Below, one piece after another: positions 35,919-44,449 of a stretch of DNA of 64,000 nucleotides. Location: the NCBI RefSeq assembly GCF_036250755.1, contig NZ_CP109583.1, positions 4,960,001 to 5,024,000 of the forward strand, written 5' to 3'. Under the pieces are notes generated by a model. The model did no database searches. It was not told where the DNA came from and saw nothing but the letters and a program-made list of their open reading frames with translations. Within the stretch, counting starts at the first letter, position 1. The number at the start of each line of letters is the position of its first letter. Source of the stretch: Streptomyces uncialis. Its GTDB lineage: Bacteria > Actinomycetota > Actinomycetes > Streptomycetales > Streptomycetaceae. Position numbers and translations under genes: made by a program.

Positions 35919-37547
35919 TCAGCGCGCGGCGGGACCGCTCACCTCGCGTGCCACCGGTGCGCGCCCCCGCAACGGCACCTCCTTGATGAACAGCGTGATG
36001 AGGAACGCCACCGCGGCCAGCGGGGCCGACACCAGGAACACGTCCGCTATCCCGTGCCCGTAGGCGCTCTCGACCACGCCCCGCAGCGGTCCGGGCAGGG
36101 TGTCCAGGTCCGGGATGGCCCCGCTCCCCGCCCCGCCGTCCCCGAACCGGGCGCCCGCCGGGCCGAGCGCGGTGAGCCCGTCCTCGACGTAACCGTTGAT
36201 CCGGGTGGCCATGACCGCGCCGAGCGCCGAGACGCCGACGGCACCGCCCAGCGACCGGAAGAACGTCACCACGGAACTCGCGGCCCCCAGGTCCGCCGAG
36301 TCCACCTGGTTCTGGGTGCACAGCACGAGGTTCTGCATCATCATCCCGATGCCGAGGCCCATCAGCACCATGTACAGGGCGATGTGCCAGTACTCGGTGT
36401 CGTGCCGGATGCCGCCCAGCAGCCCGAGCCCGGCCGTCACCAGCACGCCGCCCGTGACGAGCCACGCCTTCCACTTCCCGGTACGGGTGATGATGAGCCC
36501 GGACGCGGTGGAGGACACGAACAGTCCGGCGATCAGCGGGATCGTCAGCACCCCCGACATCGTCGGTGACTCGCCCCGCGAGAGCTGGAAGTACTGGCTG
36601 AAGAAGACCGTCGCGGAGAACATCGTGACGCCCACGAACAGGGACGCGAGCGAGGCCAGGGTGATCGTCCGGTTGCGGAACAGCCGCAGCGGGATGATCG
36701 GCTCGGCCGCCCGCGACTCCACGTACACGAACAGCGCGCCCAGCAGCAGCGAGCCCGCGACCATCGCGTACGTCTGCCAGGACAGCCACGCGTACTTGTC
36801 ACCGGCGAAGGTCACCCACACCAGCAGCAGGCATACGGCGGCCGAGACGAGGAACGCCCCGGTCCAGTCGACCTTGACCGGCCGCTTGACCACGGGCAGC
36901 TTGAGCGTCTTCTGGAGCAGCACCAGCGCGAGCAGCGCGAACGGCACCCCGACGTAGAAGCACCAGCGCCAGCCGAGCCACGAGGTGTCCGTGATGACCC
37001 CGCCGAGCAGCGGCCCGCCGACCGTCGCCACGGCGAAGTTCGCGCCCAGGTAGCCGCTGTACCGGCCGCGTTCACGCGGGGAGATCATCGCGGCCATCAC
37101 GATCTGCGCGAGCGCGGACAGTCCGCCCACCCCGATGCCCTGCACCACCCGGCAGGCGATCAGCATCCCGGGACTCTGCGCGAGCCCGGCCACCACCGAA
37201 CCGGCGACATAGATGACCAGGGCTATCTGGACCAGCAGCTTCTTGGAGAACTGGTCGGCGAGCTTGCCCCACAGCGGGGTCGTCGCGGTCATCGCGAGCA
37301 GCGCGGCCGTGACGACCCAGGTGTACGCGCTCTGGCCGCCGCCGAGGTCCCCGATGATCTCCGGCAGCGCGTTGGTGACGATGGTCGAGGAGAGGATCGC
37401 GACGAACATCCCGAGCATCAGGCCGGACAGGGCCTCCATGATCTGCCGGTGGGTCATCTGCGGCATGCCGTCGTCCGTACCGGGCCCGGACGCACCGGCT
37501 CCCTCGGCACCGCTGCCCCGCACCTCGGGCGGTGTGGAAGTTGCCAT
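35919..37547 (-). CDS. EmrB/QacA-family (DHA2) MFS drug exporter
   Basis: The protein has 542 residues from the ATG at 37545-37547 behind GAAGAGGACGACC. It has about 14 helices. Motif A appears as WGKLADQFSKKLLVQIALVI, the D1 region as AILSSTIVTNALPEI and motif C as VATVGGPLLGGVI. The loop near residues 450-490 (GPAGARFGDGGAGSGAIPDL) is extracellular or periplasmic-facing. It is likely to be controlled by the MarR-type gene upstream (38429) reading the same way with a 264-base gap. The true start gives a soluble 35-residue N-terminus. Confidence 0.93.
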   Translation of the reverse strand: MATSTPPEVRGSGAEGAGASGPGTDDGMPQMTHRQIMEALSGLMLGMFVAILSSTIVTNALPEIIGDLGGGQSAYTWVVTAALLAMTATTPLWGKLADQFSKKLLVQIALVIYVAGSVVAGLAQSPGMLIACRVVQGIGVGGLSALAQIVMAAMISPRERGRYSGYLGANFAVATVGGPLLGGVITDTSWLGWRWCFYVGVPFALLALVLLQKTLKLPVVKRPVKVDWTGAFLVSAAVCLLLVWVTFAGDKYAWLSWQTYAMVAGSLLLGALFVYVESRAAEPIIPLRLFRNRTITLASLASLFVGVTMFSATVFFSQYFQLSRGESPTMSGVLTIPLIAGLFVSSTASGLIITRTGKWKAWLVTGGVLVTAGLGLLGGIRHDTEYWHIALYMVLMGLGIGMMMQNLVLCTQNQVDSADLGAASSVVTFFRSLGGAVGVSALGAVMATRINGYVEDGLTALGPAGARFGDGGAGSGAIPDLDTLPGPLRGVVESAYGHGIADVFLVSAPLAAVAFLITLFIKEVPLRGRAPVAREVSGPAAR

Positions 37548-37811
37548 GGTCGTCCTCTTCCTCTGATTCCTCTGGTCGTGCTGGTTCCGCCGGGCGCTCC
37601 GGTCCGGAGCGGTCCGCGGTGACGGTGGGGCGGTGACGATGGGGCGGTGACGGCGGGCGGGATGTCCGCCCCGCCACCCCGCCGCTCCGCTCGTCACGTC
37701 CGCCGGGTTCGCGGGTGCGCGGGTGCGGGAGGTGGTGGGTGCGGGTCCGTCGACACCCGCACCGCTACGGGTACGGGTACGGGGCCAGGTACGTACGGCT
37801 TGGGTCCGGGG

Positions 37812-38429
37812 TCAGCCGGGCGCCGGGGCGGGGGTCCCGGCGAAGGGATCGGCGAGGGGCCCGGCGGGAGGCACGTGGCCTGGGACCGGGGCCGTGCCGC
37901 CTGGAACCGGGACGGTGCCGTCCGGGAGCGGGGCGGTTCCGGTGGGCGTCGGCGCAGACGCGGGCCGGGACCGGGGGTAGGGGTGCCGGCCGGAGGGCGC
38001 GCGGCAGTCCCCGAACTCCCCGCGCAGCCGGGTCAGCAGGACGGTGAGCTGGCCGATCTCGTCGTCCGACCAGCCGTCCAGATAGTGCGCGAGCGCCCCC
38101 GAATAGCGTTCGGCCAGTTCGTTGAGCTGGACCTTGCCGGACGGCGTCAGCCGCAGGATGCGGGACCGTTTGTCGTCCGGGTCGGGCGAACGGTCCACCC
38201 AGCCCCGGTCGGTGACATGGGCGACATGACGACTGGTCACGGACATGTCCACGGTGAGCAGTTCGGCGAGCTTGCTGATCCGCATCTCGCCGTGCCGGTC
38301 CAGTGTGTGCAGGACGGCCGCCGCCCCGGCGGGACATTCGGCGGGCAGCGCCCGCGCGAGCCCCCGGTTCACGGCTCCCACGGCACTGAGCTGCCGGGCC
38401 AGCTCCCCGAATCTGGCACGCGCGGCCAT
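37812..38429 (-). CDS. MarR-family transcriptional regulator
   Basis: The protein has 205 residues from an ATG behind CAGGAGGGGTC. A winged HTH (about 35-105) reads HGEMRISKLAELLTVDMSVT, SRHVAHVTDRGWVDRSPDPD and DKRSRILRLTPSGKVQLNEL, the classic MarR wing with its DxRxR-like motif. The C-terminal helix for dimerisation ends near 140, and the last 60 residues are a Pro/Gly/Thr-rich tail that is not part of the fold. It probably represses itself and the MFS gene downstream; two inverted repeats lie just upstream of its start. Confidence 0.92.
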   Translation of the reverse strand: MAARARFGELARQLSAVGAVNRGLARALPAECPAGAAAVLHTLDRHGEMRISKLAELLTVDMSVTSRHVAHVTDRGWVDRSPDPDDKRSRILRLTPSGKVQLNELAERYSGALAHYLDGWSDDEIGQLTVLLTRLRGEFGDCRAPSGRHPYPRSRPASAPTPTGTAPLPDGTVPVPGGTAPVPGHVPPAGPLADPFAGTPAPAPG

Positions 38430-38443
38430 GACCCCTCCTGTTT

Positions 38444-38458
38444 GTTGCTTAGAGCAAC
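38444..38458. promoter_or_regulatory. Inverted repeat upstream of the MarR gene (putative operator 1)
   Basis: GTTGCT-TAG-AGCAAC has perfect 6-base arms, 15 bases upstream of the MarR start codon. Its position suits autorepression. Confidence 0.65.
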
Positions 38459-38474
38459 CATAAGGGATCGTTGG

Positions 38475-38487
38475 TTGCCGAAGGCAA
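38475..38487. promoter_or_regulatory. Inverted repeat upstream of the MarR gene (putative operator 2)
   Basis: TTGCC-GAA-GGCAA has 5-base arms and shares the TTGC/GCAA half-site with the first repeat, about 31 bases away. Confidence 0.5.
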
Positions 38488-38727
38488 GCTAAATGGGGTC
38501 GGAGCCCTTAAAAACCTGGCAAACGTGCCGGGTGGGACCGGTAAAACCGCAGGTGGAAGCGGGTTTCCGGGCATCATGGGGCGACGGGACGGAATCCGGC
38601 CCGGTACGGCCGGGTGTCCCCCGCGGGTGCGGAACGGGAGCCGCGACCGTACGGAAGGGTGTTCCGGGGGTCGTCCCCGTACCCCGCTCTTGGGGGCGCC
38701 GCTCCAATTCGGCTAGTGTCCTGCCAC

Positions 38728-38943
38728 ATGGCACAGAACCCCCAAGCCCCGCAAGGCCCTCAGGGCGGTCACGACCCCGCGGGCAACACCCAGATGTTCC
38801 GCGCCTTCGTCGACGAGGGCGGCACCCCCCAGGCTTCGGCACACGGCACCCCCGCGTCCTCCGGTCCCCGGATCGGCCTGATCATCGGCGTCATCGCCGC
38901 GATCGTGATCGTCGCGGGCGTCGCCTGGCTCGCCCTCGGCTGA
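38728..38943 (+). CDS. Small single-helix membrane protein
   Basis: The protein has 71 residues from the ATG at 38728. A hydrophilic Gln/Pro/Gly-rich N-terminus (MAQNPQAPQGPQGGHD, then MFRAFVDEGGTPQAS) is followed by one C-terminal membrane helix (IGLIIGVIAAIVIVAGVAWL) ending at ALG. It resembles a tail-anchored protein. It stands between the MarR gene and the SnoaL-like gene without obvious partners. Function unknown. Confidence 0.75.
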   Translation: MAQNPQAPQGPQGGHDPAGNTQMFRAFVDEGGTPQASAHGTPASSGPRIGLIIGVIAAIVIVAGVAWLALG

Positions 38944-39071
38944 CGGTTACGGCAACCACCGGACCCCGGCGGGACGTTACGACGGTCCGCCGGTCCGGTT
39001 CCGCCAGGTACGGGTAGCCCGGGCGGGTCCGTGAGGCCGGGTTCCGCGTACGCCCACTGTCCGCCGAGCGT

Positions 39072-39446
39072 TCAGGAAACGGGCTGGACGTCCCCGGCGA
39101 AGACGATGATCTGGTCGATCAGATTGCGCCGCAGGTGGACGATGTCCGTCCCCGCGAGGCGCGGCCCCTGGTCCGGTGTCGTGAAGGCCCACCGGTACCG
39201 GGCCCATTCGTCAGGCATGTCCACCCCCGAACAACGGACCATGGAACCGGCTCCCGCCGGATGCCGCCGGATGTCCAGCACGAAGCGCTCGACCGCCTCG
39301 ATCCCCTCGCTGCGCCCCAACGGCCCCCAGAGGATGACGTCCGAGGTCAGAGCCTGGGACAACAGGGCAGTCACGTAGCTGTCGTCCGAGGCGTTGAACG
39401 CAGAGATGAACGTGTCGATCGCAGATTGCGCGGCTTCTTCCTGCAT
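39072..39446 (-). CDS. SnoaL/NTF2-like fold protein
   Basis: The protein has 124 residues from the ATG at 39444-39446. The sequence starts with a helix (AAQSAIDTFISAFNASDDSY) and continues with alternating strands (LTSDVILWGPLGRSEG, GIEAVERFVLDIRRHP, RYRWAFTTPDQGPRL, LIDQIIVFAGDVQPV), the pattern of the small cone-shaped SnoaL/ketosteroid-isomerase fold. Such proteins can be enzymes or ligand binders; no catalytic Asp pair can be assigned by eye. It lies next to a truncated GNAT gene. Confidence 0.75.
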   Translation of the reverse strand: MQEEAAQSAIDTFISAFNASDDSYVTALLSQALTSDVILWGPLGRSEGIEAVERFVLDIRRHPAGAGSMVRCSGVDMPDEWARYRWAFTTPDQGPRLAGTDIVHLRRNLIDQIIVFAGDVQPVS

Positions 39447-39514
39447 CCCCCAGTAATACCAGCCGCATCCCGGACAGCGCTCCGAGCACCCGCACACACC
39501 CTCCCCGAATGCCC

Positions 39515-39655
39515 CTACCCCGCGAGCGGATCGTCGCTCCCCGCGTACACCTCGTCGTGGACGTCGAGCAGCAGACCCCGGATCGAGGCCGCGTCCTGGT
39601 GACCGTGGTGCCGGAACCGGAGGTCGGGCCCGGTGGGCGGTGGCGGATACGTCAT
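39515..39655 (-). pseudogene. Truncated N-terminus of a GNAT acetyltransferase
   Basis: A 46-codon frame starts at the ATG at 39653-39655. It begins MTYPPPPTGPDLRFRHHGHQ and reaches RGLLLDVHDEVYAGSDD, the first strand and helix common to one group of actinobacterial GNAT acetyltransferases that I recall, then stops. The acetyl-CoA-binding motif is missing. The fragment probably remained after a deletion; the SnoaL-like gene starts about 70 bases further on. Confidence 0.5.
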
Positions 39656-39776
39656 GGCCGGACCCCTCTCGCACATGACGAGCGTCACCGAGACGTGTAC
39701 CCCGTCGCGGGGGATACGCCACCGTGTCGTCCCGGGCTTACATTGCAAGGGTCAGCAATGCGATGTGGGAGTCAGT

Positions 39777-41021
39777 ATGCCCAAGCACACCGACGATTCC
39801 GCGCCCTCGGGTGACACCCTCAAGGAACTGCGGCTCGGCCGCGGACTGACCCAGGAACTGCTCGCCGAACGTGCGGGGACGAGCCTGGGGGTGGTGAAGA
39901 AGCTGGAGCGTGGCGGTACCGCCCGGATGGAGAGCTATCACGCGCTGGCCCGGGCCCTCGGGGTCCGTACCTCGCGGTTGTTCGAGCCCGCCGGTCCGCA
40001 CTCCTCGACCCGGACCGACGACGACAACATCGACCTCATGCCGCTCCGGCAGGCCCTCGCCCCGGCCGTGACCTTCACCGGGTGCCTGCGGGTGGGCAGC
40101 CCCGACCCGGAGCCGGACCTGACCCGGCTCCGTGCCACCGCCACGGACATGGGCCTGGCCTACCGCCGCGACGACTACGGCCGCGTGGCGGAACTCCTGC
40201 CCTCCCTCGTACGGGCCGCCCATGACGCGGTCGACCACTTCGCGGGCGCTCCCCAGCACGGCGACGCCTTGCGGCTCAGGTCGAACGTGTTGCAGATGGC
40301 GGGACGGTATCTGACCCAGGTACGTGCCTACGACCTGGCGCACACCGCGCTGCGGGACGCGGTCCAGGACGCGGTGCACGTGGACGACAAGGGCGCGGTC
40401 GCCGGGGCCGTGTACCAACTCGGCTGGCTGCTGATGCGCCAGGGCCGCCTTGACGAGGCCGAGCAGGTCAGTGTCGCCACCGCCGACGCCGTGGAGCCCC
40501 GGATCTCCCAGGCCACCGGAGCGTCACTCGGGGCCTGGGGCAAACTGCTCGTCCACGCGAGTGCGGCGGCGGCCCGGAACAACCGCGACCAGGAGGCGCG
40601 CGAGATGCTGCGACTCGGACGGGCCGCAGGTGTGGCACTCGGTGGCGGTCAGGCTGTGGAGGCGTCCAGTTGGGGCCGGTTCGACTGGCGGACGGTCGCC
40701 TTCCAGGGGATCGAGAACCAGCTGGTGGCACGTCGGCCCGACCGGGTCCTGGGCTTGTCGGCACGGCTGCCCGCGCCGAAGGACCAGAAGGAGCGCCTCT
40801 TCATGCGTCGGCATCTGCTCGATGTCGCCCAGGCGCACGTGATGCTGCGGCACTTGGACGAGGCCACAGGCGTCCTGTGGTCCCTGCGGAACGAGACCCC
40901 GGAATGGCTCCGTCACCAGCGGATGGCCGCCGACACCTTCCGCGACATCATCAGAACCAGCAAGCGAGCCCGACTGTCGCCGCAGCACCGTGACTTGGCA
41001 GCCTTCTTCGGCCCAGAGTAG
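39777..41021 (+). CDS. XRE-family regulator with helical repeats (first)
   Basis: The protein has 414 residues from the ATG at 39777, behind GTGGGAGTCAGT; an upstream in-frame start at 39633 seems unlikely. An XRE HTH lies at about 15-70 (LKELRLGRGLTQELLAERAG, TSLGVVKKLERGG). The remaining 300 residues are helical and repeat-like (LRSNVLQMAGRYLTQVRAYD, DKGAVAGAVYQLGWLLMRQG), as in Streptomyces XRE-TPR-type regulators that bind peptides or small molecules. It is divergent from the truncated GNAT gene and probably controls genes near it. Confidence 0.87.
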   Translation: MPKHTDDSAPSGDTLKELRLGRGLTQELLAERAGTSLGVVKKLERGGTARMESYHALARALGVRTSRLFEPAGPHSSTRTDDDNIDLMPLRQALAPAVTFTGCLRVGSPDPEPDLTRLRATATDMGLAYRRDDYGRVAELLPSLVRAAHDAVDHFAGAPQHGDALRLRSNVLQMAGRYLTQVRAYDLAHTALRDAVQDAVHVDDKGAVAGAVYQLGWLLMRQGRLDEAEQVSVATADAVEPRISQATGASLGAWGKLLVHASAAAARNNRDQEAREMLRLGRAAGVALGGGQAVEASSWGRFDWRTVAFQGIENQLVARRPDRVLGLSARLPAPKDQKERLFMRRHLLDVAQAHVMLRHLDEATGVLWSLRNETPEWLRHQRMAADTFRDIIRTSKRARLSPQHRDLAAFFGPE

Positions 41022-41040
41022 GGGTCCACGTATCTGTCGG

Positions 41041-41358
41041 TCATTCCAGTGGTTGGGCCCCGTGGGCCGTGGCGATCGCGTCGATACGTCGTGCGAGGTC
41101 GAAGTCCGCTGCGGTGAGCCGGTGCCCGGCGTCGTGAGTCGTGATCGTGAACCGCACATGGTCCCAGCGCAGGTCGATGTCCGCGTGGTGGCCGATCAGC
41201 CGTTCCGTGTCGGCGACATGCACGATCAGGGCGACGCCGCCGTGATAGCGAATCCCGTAGCCACGGGTGATGTGTTCCCCGTCGCGATGCCAGCCGGGAG
41301 CGTCATCCAGGGCTGCTGCGATCTCGCGCTCGGTCAGCGGTGCGGGAGTGTCCGTCAC
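41041..41358 (-). CDS. Pterin-4a-carbinolamine dehydratase (DCoH/PhhB family), copy 1
   Basis: The protein has 105 residues with the full family pattern: WHRDGEHITRGYGIRYHGGV, then the active-site His pair and strand in GHHADIDLRWDHVRFTITTHD, and the helix FDLARRIDAIA. It dehydrates 4a-hydroxytetrahydrobiopterin to recycle the cofactor of aromatic amino acid hydroxylases. The GTG at 41356-41358 follows GAAGGGGACC. It converges with the XRE gene with a 19-base gap. A second copy is at 62906-63220. Confidence 0.9.
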   Translation of the reverse strand: MTDTPAPLTEREIAAALDDAPGWHRDGEHITRGYGIRYHGGVALIVHVADTERLIGHHADIDLRWDHVRFTITTHDAGHRLTAADFDLARRIDAIATAHGAQPLE

Positions 41359-41401
41359 GCTCGGTCCCCTTCTGGTGGGCCGACGTTGGCTGCGGGTGCC
41401 C

Positions 41402-42178
41402 TCACTTTCCCTGAAGGTTCGGCAGCGTGCTCTGCGGGTGCACCGCAGGTGATTCGGAGCGATGAAGTGCGTGCCGTGCCGCGAGCACTGGAATGGCAGC
41501 GATCTTCTTGGGGGTCAGATCGGACCATACGATGCCGCTCGGACGTCGTGGAGTGGGGCACCGGATCACCTCGTCAGGTGTGACGATGTAGTCCACGGAG
41601 AAATCGTGCTCGGATTCGGGAATGTCCTCTTCGAGCACCTGGAGTTGATGAACCGGTGCGATGATCACGGTCCGCTCCGTTACCAGGCCGGCCTCGATCA
41701 ATAGCGCCACCTCAAGGTCGGAGTATCCCGCCCCCTTGCCGATACGTGCTCCAGACCGGTTCACGGCCACGCTTCCACACACCACCAAGTCGATGGGTTC
41801 CATGTCTTCGACACCGACACGAGGCGCCAGCTGGGCCGCTCCGCTCTTTCCGGCCGCTTCCTCAGCGGGAAGCCCGAGCGCGTCGGGATCGAGCAGGTAG
41901 AACGGTTCGAGCGTAGCCATGCGTGGTACGGCCATATAGAGACGTTTGCCGTCCTCCAATGCCCTTACCCGTACGGGCAACTGCGCTCGGTCGGGGTTTG
42001 CCTTGACGACCGTTGACCGTTGCCACACGTCGAGTCCGGCCAGACGTTCCGCCGTCGCTTCCGCACCATGGAAGCCAGGAATCTTGCCGAACGAAGTCGG
42101 TGGCGCGCCGCCTCCGTCCATCAAGCGACGCCACGCCCGCTCGCGGACACGTTGCTTGAGCCGGTCGATGCTTGTCAT
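41402..42178 (-). CDS. 5-formyltetrahydrofolate cyclo-ligase family protein
   Basis: The protein has 258 residues from an ATG behind AGGAGGGGC. Its start (SIDRLKQRVRERAWRRLMDG) and the segments VVCGSVAVNRSGARIGKGAG then YSDLEVALLIEAG resemble the MTHFS NPDRAQ-and-GKGxGYYD core, and TVIIAPVHQLQV and EDIPESEHDFSVDYIVTPDE match its C-terminal part. It would form 5,10-methenyltetrahydrofolate from 5-formyl-THF. It is longer than the usual 190-210 residues. It starts 11 bases after the second XRE gene, so the two form an operon. Confidence 0.85.
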   Translation of the reverse strand: MTSIDRLKQRVRERAWRRLMDGGGAPPTSFGKIPGFHGAEATAERLAGLDVWQRSTVVKANPDRAQLPVRVRALEDGKRLYMAVPRMATLEPFYLLDPDALGLPAEEAAGKSGAAQLAPRVGVEDMEPIDLVVCGSVAVNRSGARIGKGAGYSDLEVALLIEAGLVTERTVIIAPVHQLQVLEEDIPESEHDFSVDYIVTPDEVIRCPTPRRPSGIVWSDLTPKKIAAIPVLAARHALHRSESPAVHPQSTLPNLQGK

Positions 42179-42189
42179 GCCCCTCCTAC

Positions 42190-43359
42190 TCAGCTAGCAG
42201 TCATCAAGGCGAGCAAGCGGTCGTTGATGTCATGCACCCATGGCTCCGAACGCCATTCGCGCAGTTCCCTGCCGGCCGTGAACGCCAGGTTCAAACCGCC
42301 TCCACCCCGGGTCAGTTCCACTGCGTCGATGGTCCGGTGCAGGGTTGCCGCTGCCTCTTCGAGCTTACGCTGGCGGATGAGAGCGAGGGTCAGGTTGCTG
42401 AGCGCGATGCTTTGGCTCTTTCTCTTCGCGGTCAGCGCAGTCACGGTCGCGGACAGAATGGGTTCGGCCCGGTCCGGCAGGTTCAGATGCAGATAGCAGG
42501 ACCCGCGCAGCCGATTGAACTCGTTCACCGTGTAGAGGTCTGCGGCCAGGTCGTCCTCATTCACCCGGTCGAACTGAGCTCGGGCCTTCCTGAACGAGTC
42601 CTCGCAGCCCTTGGCGTCACCGGCCATGGCCTGTCCTTCAGCGATATGGAGCAGGGACAGGCCCAGCAGTGCCGGACTGCCGAGCTGGGCGACAGCCGCA
42701 GCCTCTTGGGCCAGCACGAGGCCTTTGCCCGGATTCCTCTCACCGTACAAAGCCACGAAGCTCTTCCGCAGCACGGCGTGCGCCTCAGCGTTCGGGTCAC
42801 GTACCTGTCGCGCGGCGTGGATGGCTGCATCAAGGTAGTAGGCAGATCCGGCGTGGTCGCGCCGCTGACTCACATCCCAGACGAGTTGGCCCATCAGCGT
42901 CGCTGATTCGGCCTCTGCCCCCAGCAGCGCCCGCCTCACTCGGGGATTGCCCGCATGCTGCCGAAGGTGGCTCACCTGTCCGTGCAGTTGGCCGGCCGGT
43001 CCGAGTAGCCCCGTGGACGGAGCTTTGTCATAGGACTCATCCAGGTGCCGGATGCGTTCGTGCAGATAGGCGACGGCGATCAGATCGACACTTGAAGGGC
43101 GTTCAATCGCGTAAGCGATGCGCTCGCTCGGGCCCGGTCCGCCGACGATGACGATGTCGTCCAGGAGGGCTTGCAACTCGTCGCCTGTGACTGCGAGCAG
43201 CCTTGCCAGCTTCGGACGTATGGGTGGCTGTGGTTCAGTCACGGCCGTCTCCCAACGGATGACCGTCGTCCGTTCAACGCCCAAACGAGCAGCCAGACTT
43301 TCTTGGGTGAAGCCTGCTGACTTGCGGCGTTGGGACAAGCGCACCCGCTTGCTCGCCAT
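42190..43359 (-). CDS. XRE-family regulator with helical repeats (second)
   Basis: The protein has 389 residues. An XRE HTH occupies about 8-62 (LSQRRKSAGFTQESLAARLG, VERTTVIRWETAVTEP). The C-terminal 300 residues form helical repeats (ATLMGQLVWDVSQRRDHAGS, NAEAHAVLRKSFVALYGERN, LSLLHIAEGQAMAGDAKGCE), like TPR-type sensor domains. It is 11 bases upstream of the folate-family gene in the same direction, so it may regulate or be co-produced with it. Its architecture matches the regulator at 39777 although the two are not close in sequence. Its base composition is less GC-rich than the neighbours. Confidence 0.88.
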   Translation of the reverse strand: MASKRVRLSQRRKSAGFTQESLAARLGVERTTVIRWETAVTEPQPPIRPKLARLLAVTGDELQALLDDIVIVGGPGPSERIAYAIERPSSVDLIAVAYLHERIRHLDESYDKAPSTGLLGPAGQLHGQVSHLRQHAGNPRVRRALLGAEAESATLMGQLVWDVSQRRDHAGSAYYLDAAIHAARQVRDPNAEAHAVLRKSFVALYGERNPGKGLVLAQEAAAVAQLGSPALLGLSLLHIAEGQAMAGDAKGCEDSFRKARAQFDRVNEDDLAADLYTVNEFNRLRGSCYLHLNLPDRAEPILSATVTALTAKRKSQSIALSNLTLALIRQRKLEEAAATLHRTIDAVELTRGGGGLNLAFTAGRELREWRSEPWVHDINDRLLALMTAS

Positions 43360-43676
43360 GCCCTCACCCCCTTCGACCGGCGGATGCCAAAGGCTAAACC
43401 CGATTCGTCATCCGTGCAGGTGAGACCGCCGAACGCCACACTTCTGCGTCATCCTTGCCACCGTTCTGCGGTGGTGTTCGCCGGGCATTGCCGCTTCGCT
43501 TGTGCCTGGTCACACGGGTGGTTCTGGAAACGTTCGGAATATCAAGACGGATTGCCGGAAGCCAGCTGAGATCGGGCAATGCGTGTGGCCGTCAATCCTC
43601 CAACCCCCAGCCGGGGCCACCGTCCGGGCGACCGCGTGATGCCGACCGGGCCATGGCCGTCAGCGAAGGAGCCGAC
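43360..43676. other. Divergent promoter region, less GC-rich
   Basis: About 317 bases between the second XRE gene and the small hypothetical operon. The stretch 43440-43590 is notably less GC-rich (TTCGGAATATCAAGACGG). No gene seen. Confidence 0.5.
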
Positions 43677-44102
43677 GTGCAGCACTGTCCAGCTGTTCCG
43701 GAACCAGCGGGAGAAGCTACCTCCGCTGCGGTCCATCCACTCCTGACCGACCGCCTCATCGCGTGGGCCCATGACCGTGACATCGGTGAGCGGGCGGCTG
43801 TGGCGGCGTTGATCGAGGAGGGGGACATTCTGGCGCGGGGGGATGTGCGGGATCTGCTGGTCGTGGAGAACGACGCTTTCGTGTTCTGTGACTGGCCGAG
43901 GTTCGAGGCGCGGTACCGGTGTGTGCTGGTGCTGGACGAGGGGGAGGACGCGTTCCTGACGCTGGTGCTCGCTACGGCGTTTCCGCGGCTCGTTCCGTTG
44001 TGGAAGGTGGAGGTGCTGGGGGAGCGGCGGTTGGGAATCGTGCTGCGGGCGCTGGCGCGGCTCGCGGGGTGCGCGACGGTCGCGGTGGGGGTGCGGTCGT
44101 GA
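43677..44102 (+). CDS. Conserved hypothetical protein, first gene of a two-gene unit
   Basis: The protein has 141 residues from the GTG at 43677, chosen because GAAGGAGCCGAC lies directly upstream. There is no signal peptide. The sequence alternates helices and hydrophobic strands (LIAWAHDRDIGERAAVAALI, DAFVFCDWPRFEARYRCVLV, AFLTLVLATAFPRLVPLWKV), with a regular pattern like a small alpha/beta fold. I recognise no family. Its stop overlaps the next start by GTGA, so the two products may be translated together. Confidence 0.72.
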   Translation: MQHCPAVPEPAGEATSAAVHPLLTDRLIAWAHDRDIGERAAVAALIEEGDILARGDVRDLLVVENDAFVFCDWPRFEARYRCVLVLDEGEDAFLTLVLATAFPRLVPLWKVEVLGERRLGIVLRALARLAGCATVAVGVRS

Positions 44103-44392
44103 GCGCGGCGGCCGGGGTGATCTGTTGCCGGTGCGACGGGGGGATCGGGCCCGGAGAGCCGTACGAGACGCTGCTGCGGCACTCGGTGTCGGGGCCGGGG
44201 ACCCGGATGCACCGGCATACCCGCTGCCCGGACGAGTCCAGCACTCGCCAGGCCGCCCTTCACGCGGCCTGGGGAAAGCTGATGACCCACCTCGGGGCCT
44301 GCGCCGTATGCCTCAGCGACGAGCCCGGGGAGTGTGTGACCGGACGGCGCCTGCGCGAGGAATGGCGCGCCGCCGAACGCGACGCGTCCTGA
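44099..44392 (+). CDS. Small Cys-rich (zinc-ribbon-like) hypothetical protein
   Basis: The protein has 97 residues. Several Cys/His pairs could bind zinc: VICCRCDGGIGPGEP, MHRHTRCPD and GACAVCLSDEPGEC. It ends with a charged helix (RRLREEWRAAERDAS). Translation is coupled to the upstream gene. No family recognised; a structural or protein-binding role is possible. Confidence 0.72.
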   Translation: MSAAAGVICCRCDGGIGPGEPYETLLRHSVSGPGTRMHRHTRCPDESSTRQAALHAAWGKLMTHLGACAVCLSDEPGECVTGRRLREEWRAAERDAS

Positions 44393-44449
44393 GGGCGTCG
44401 CCGTACCCACCGGGGCGGGGTCCCCGGGCCCGGTGGGGGCGTCGCGTCG

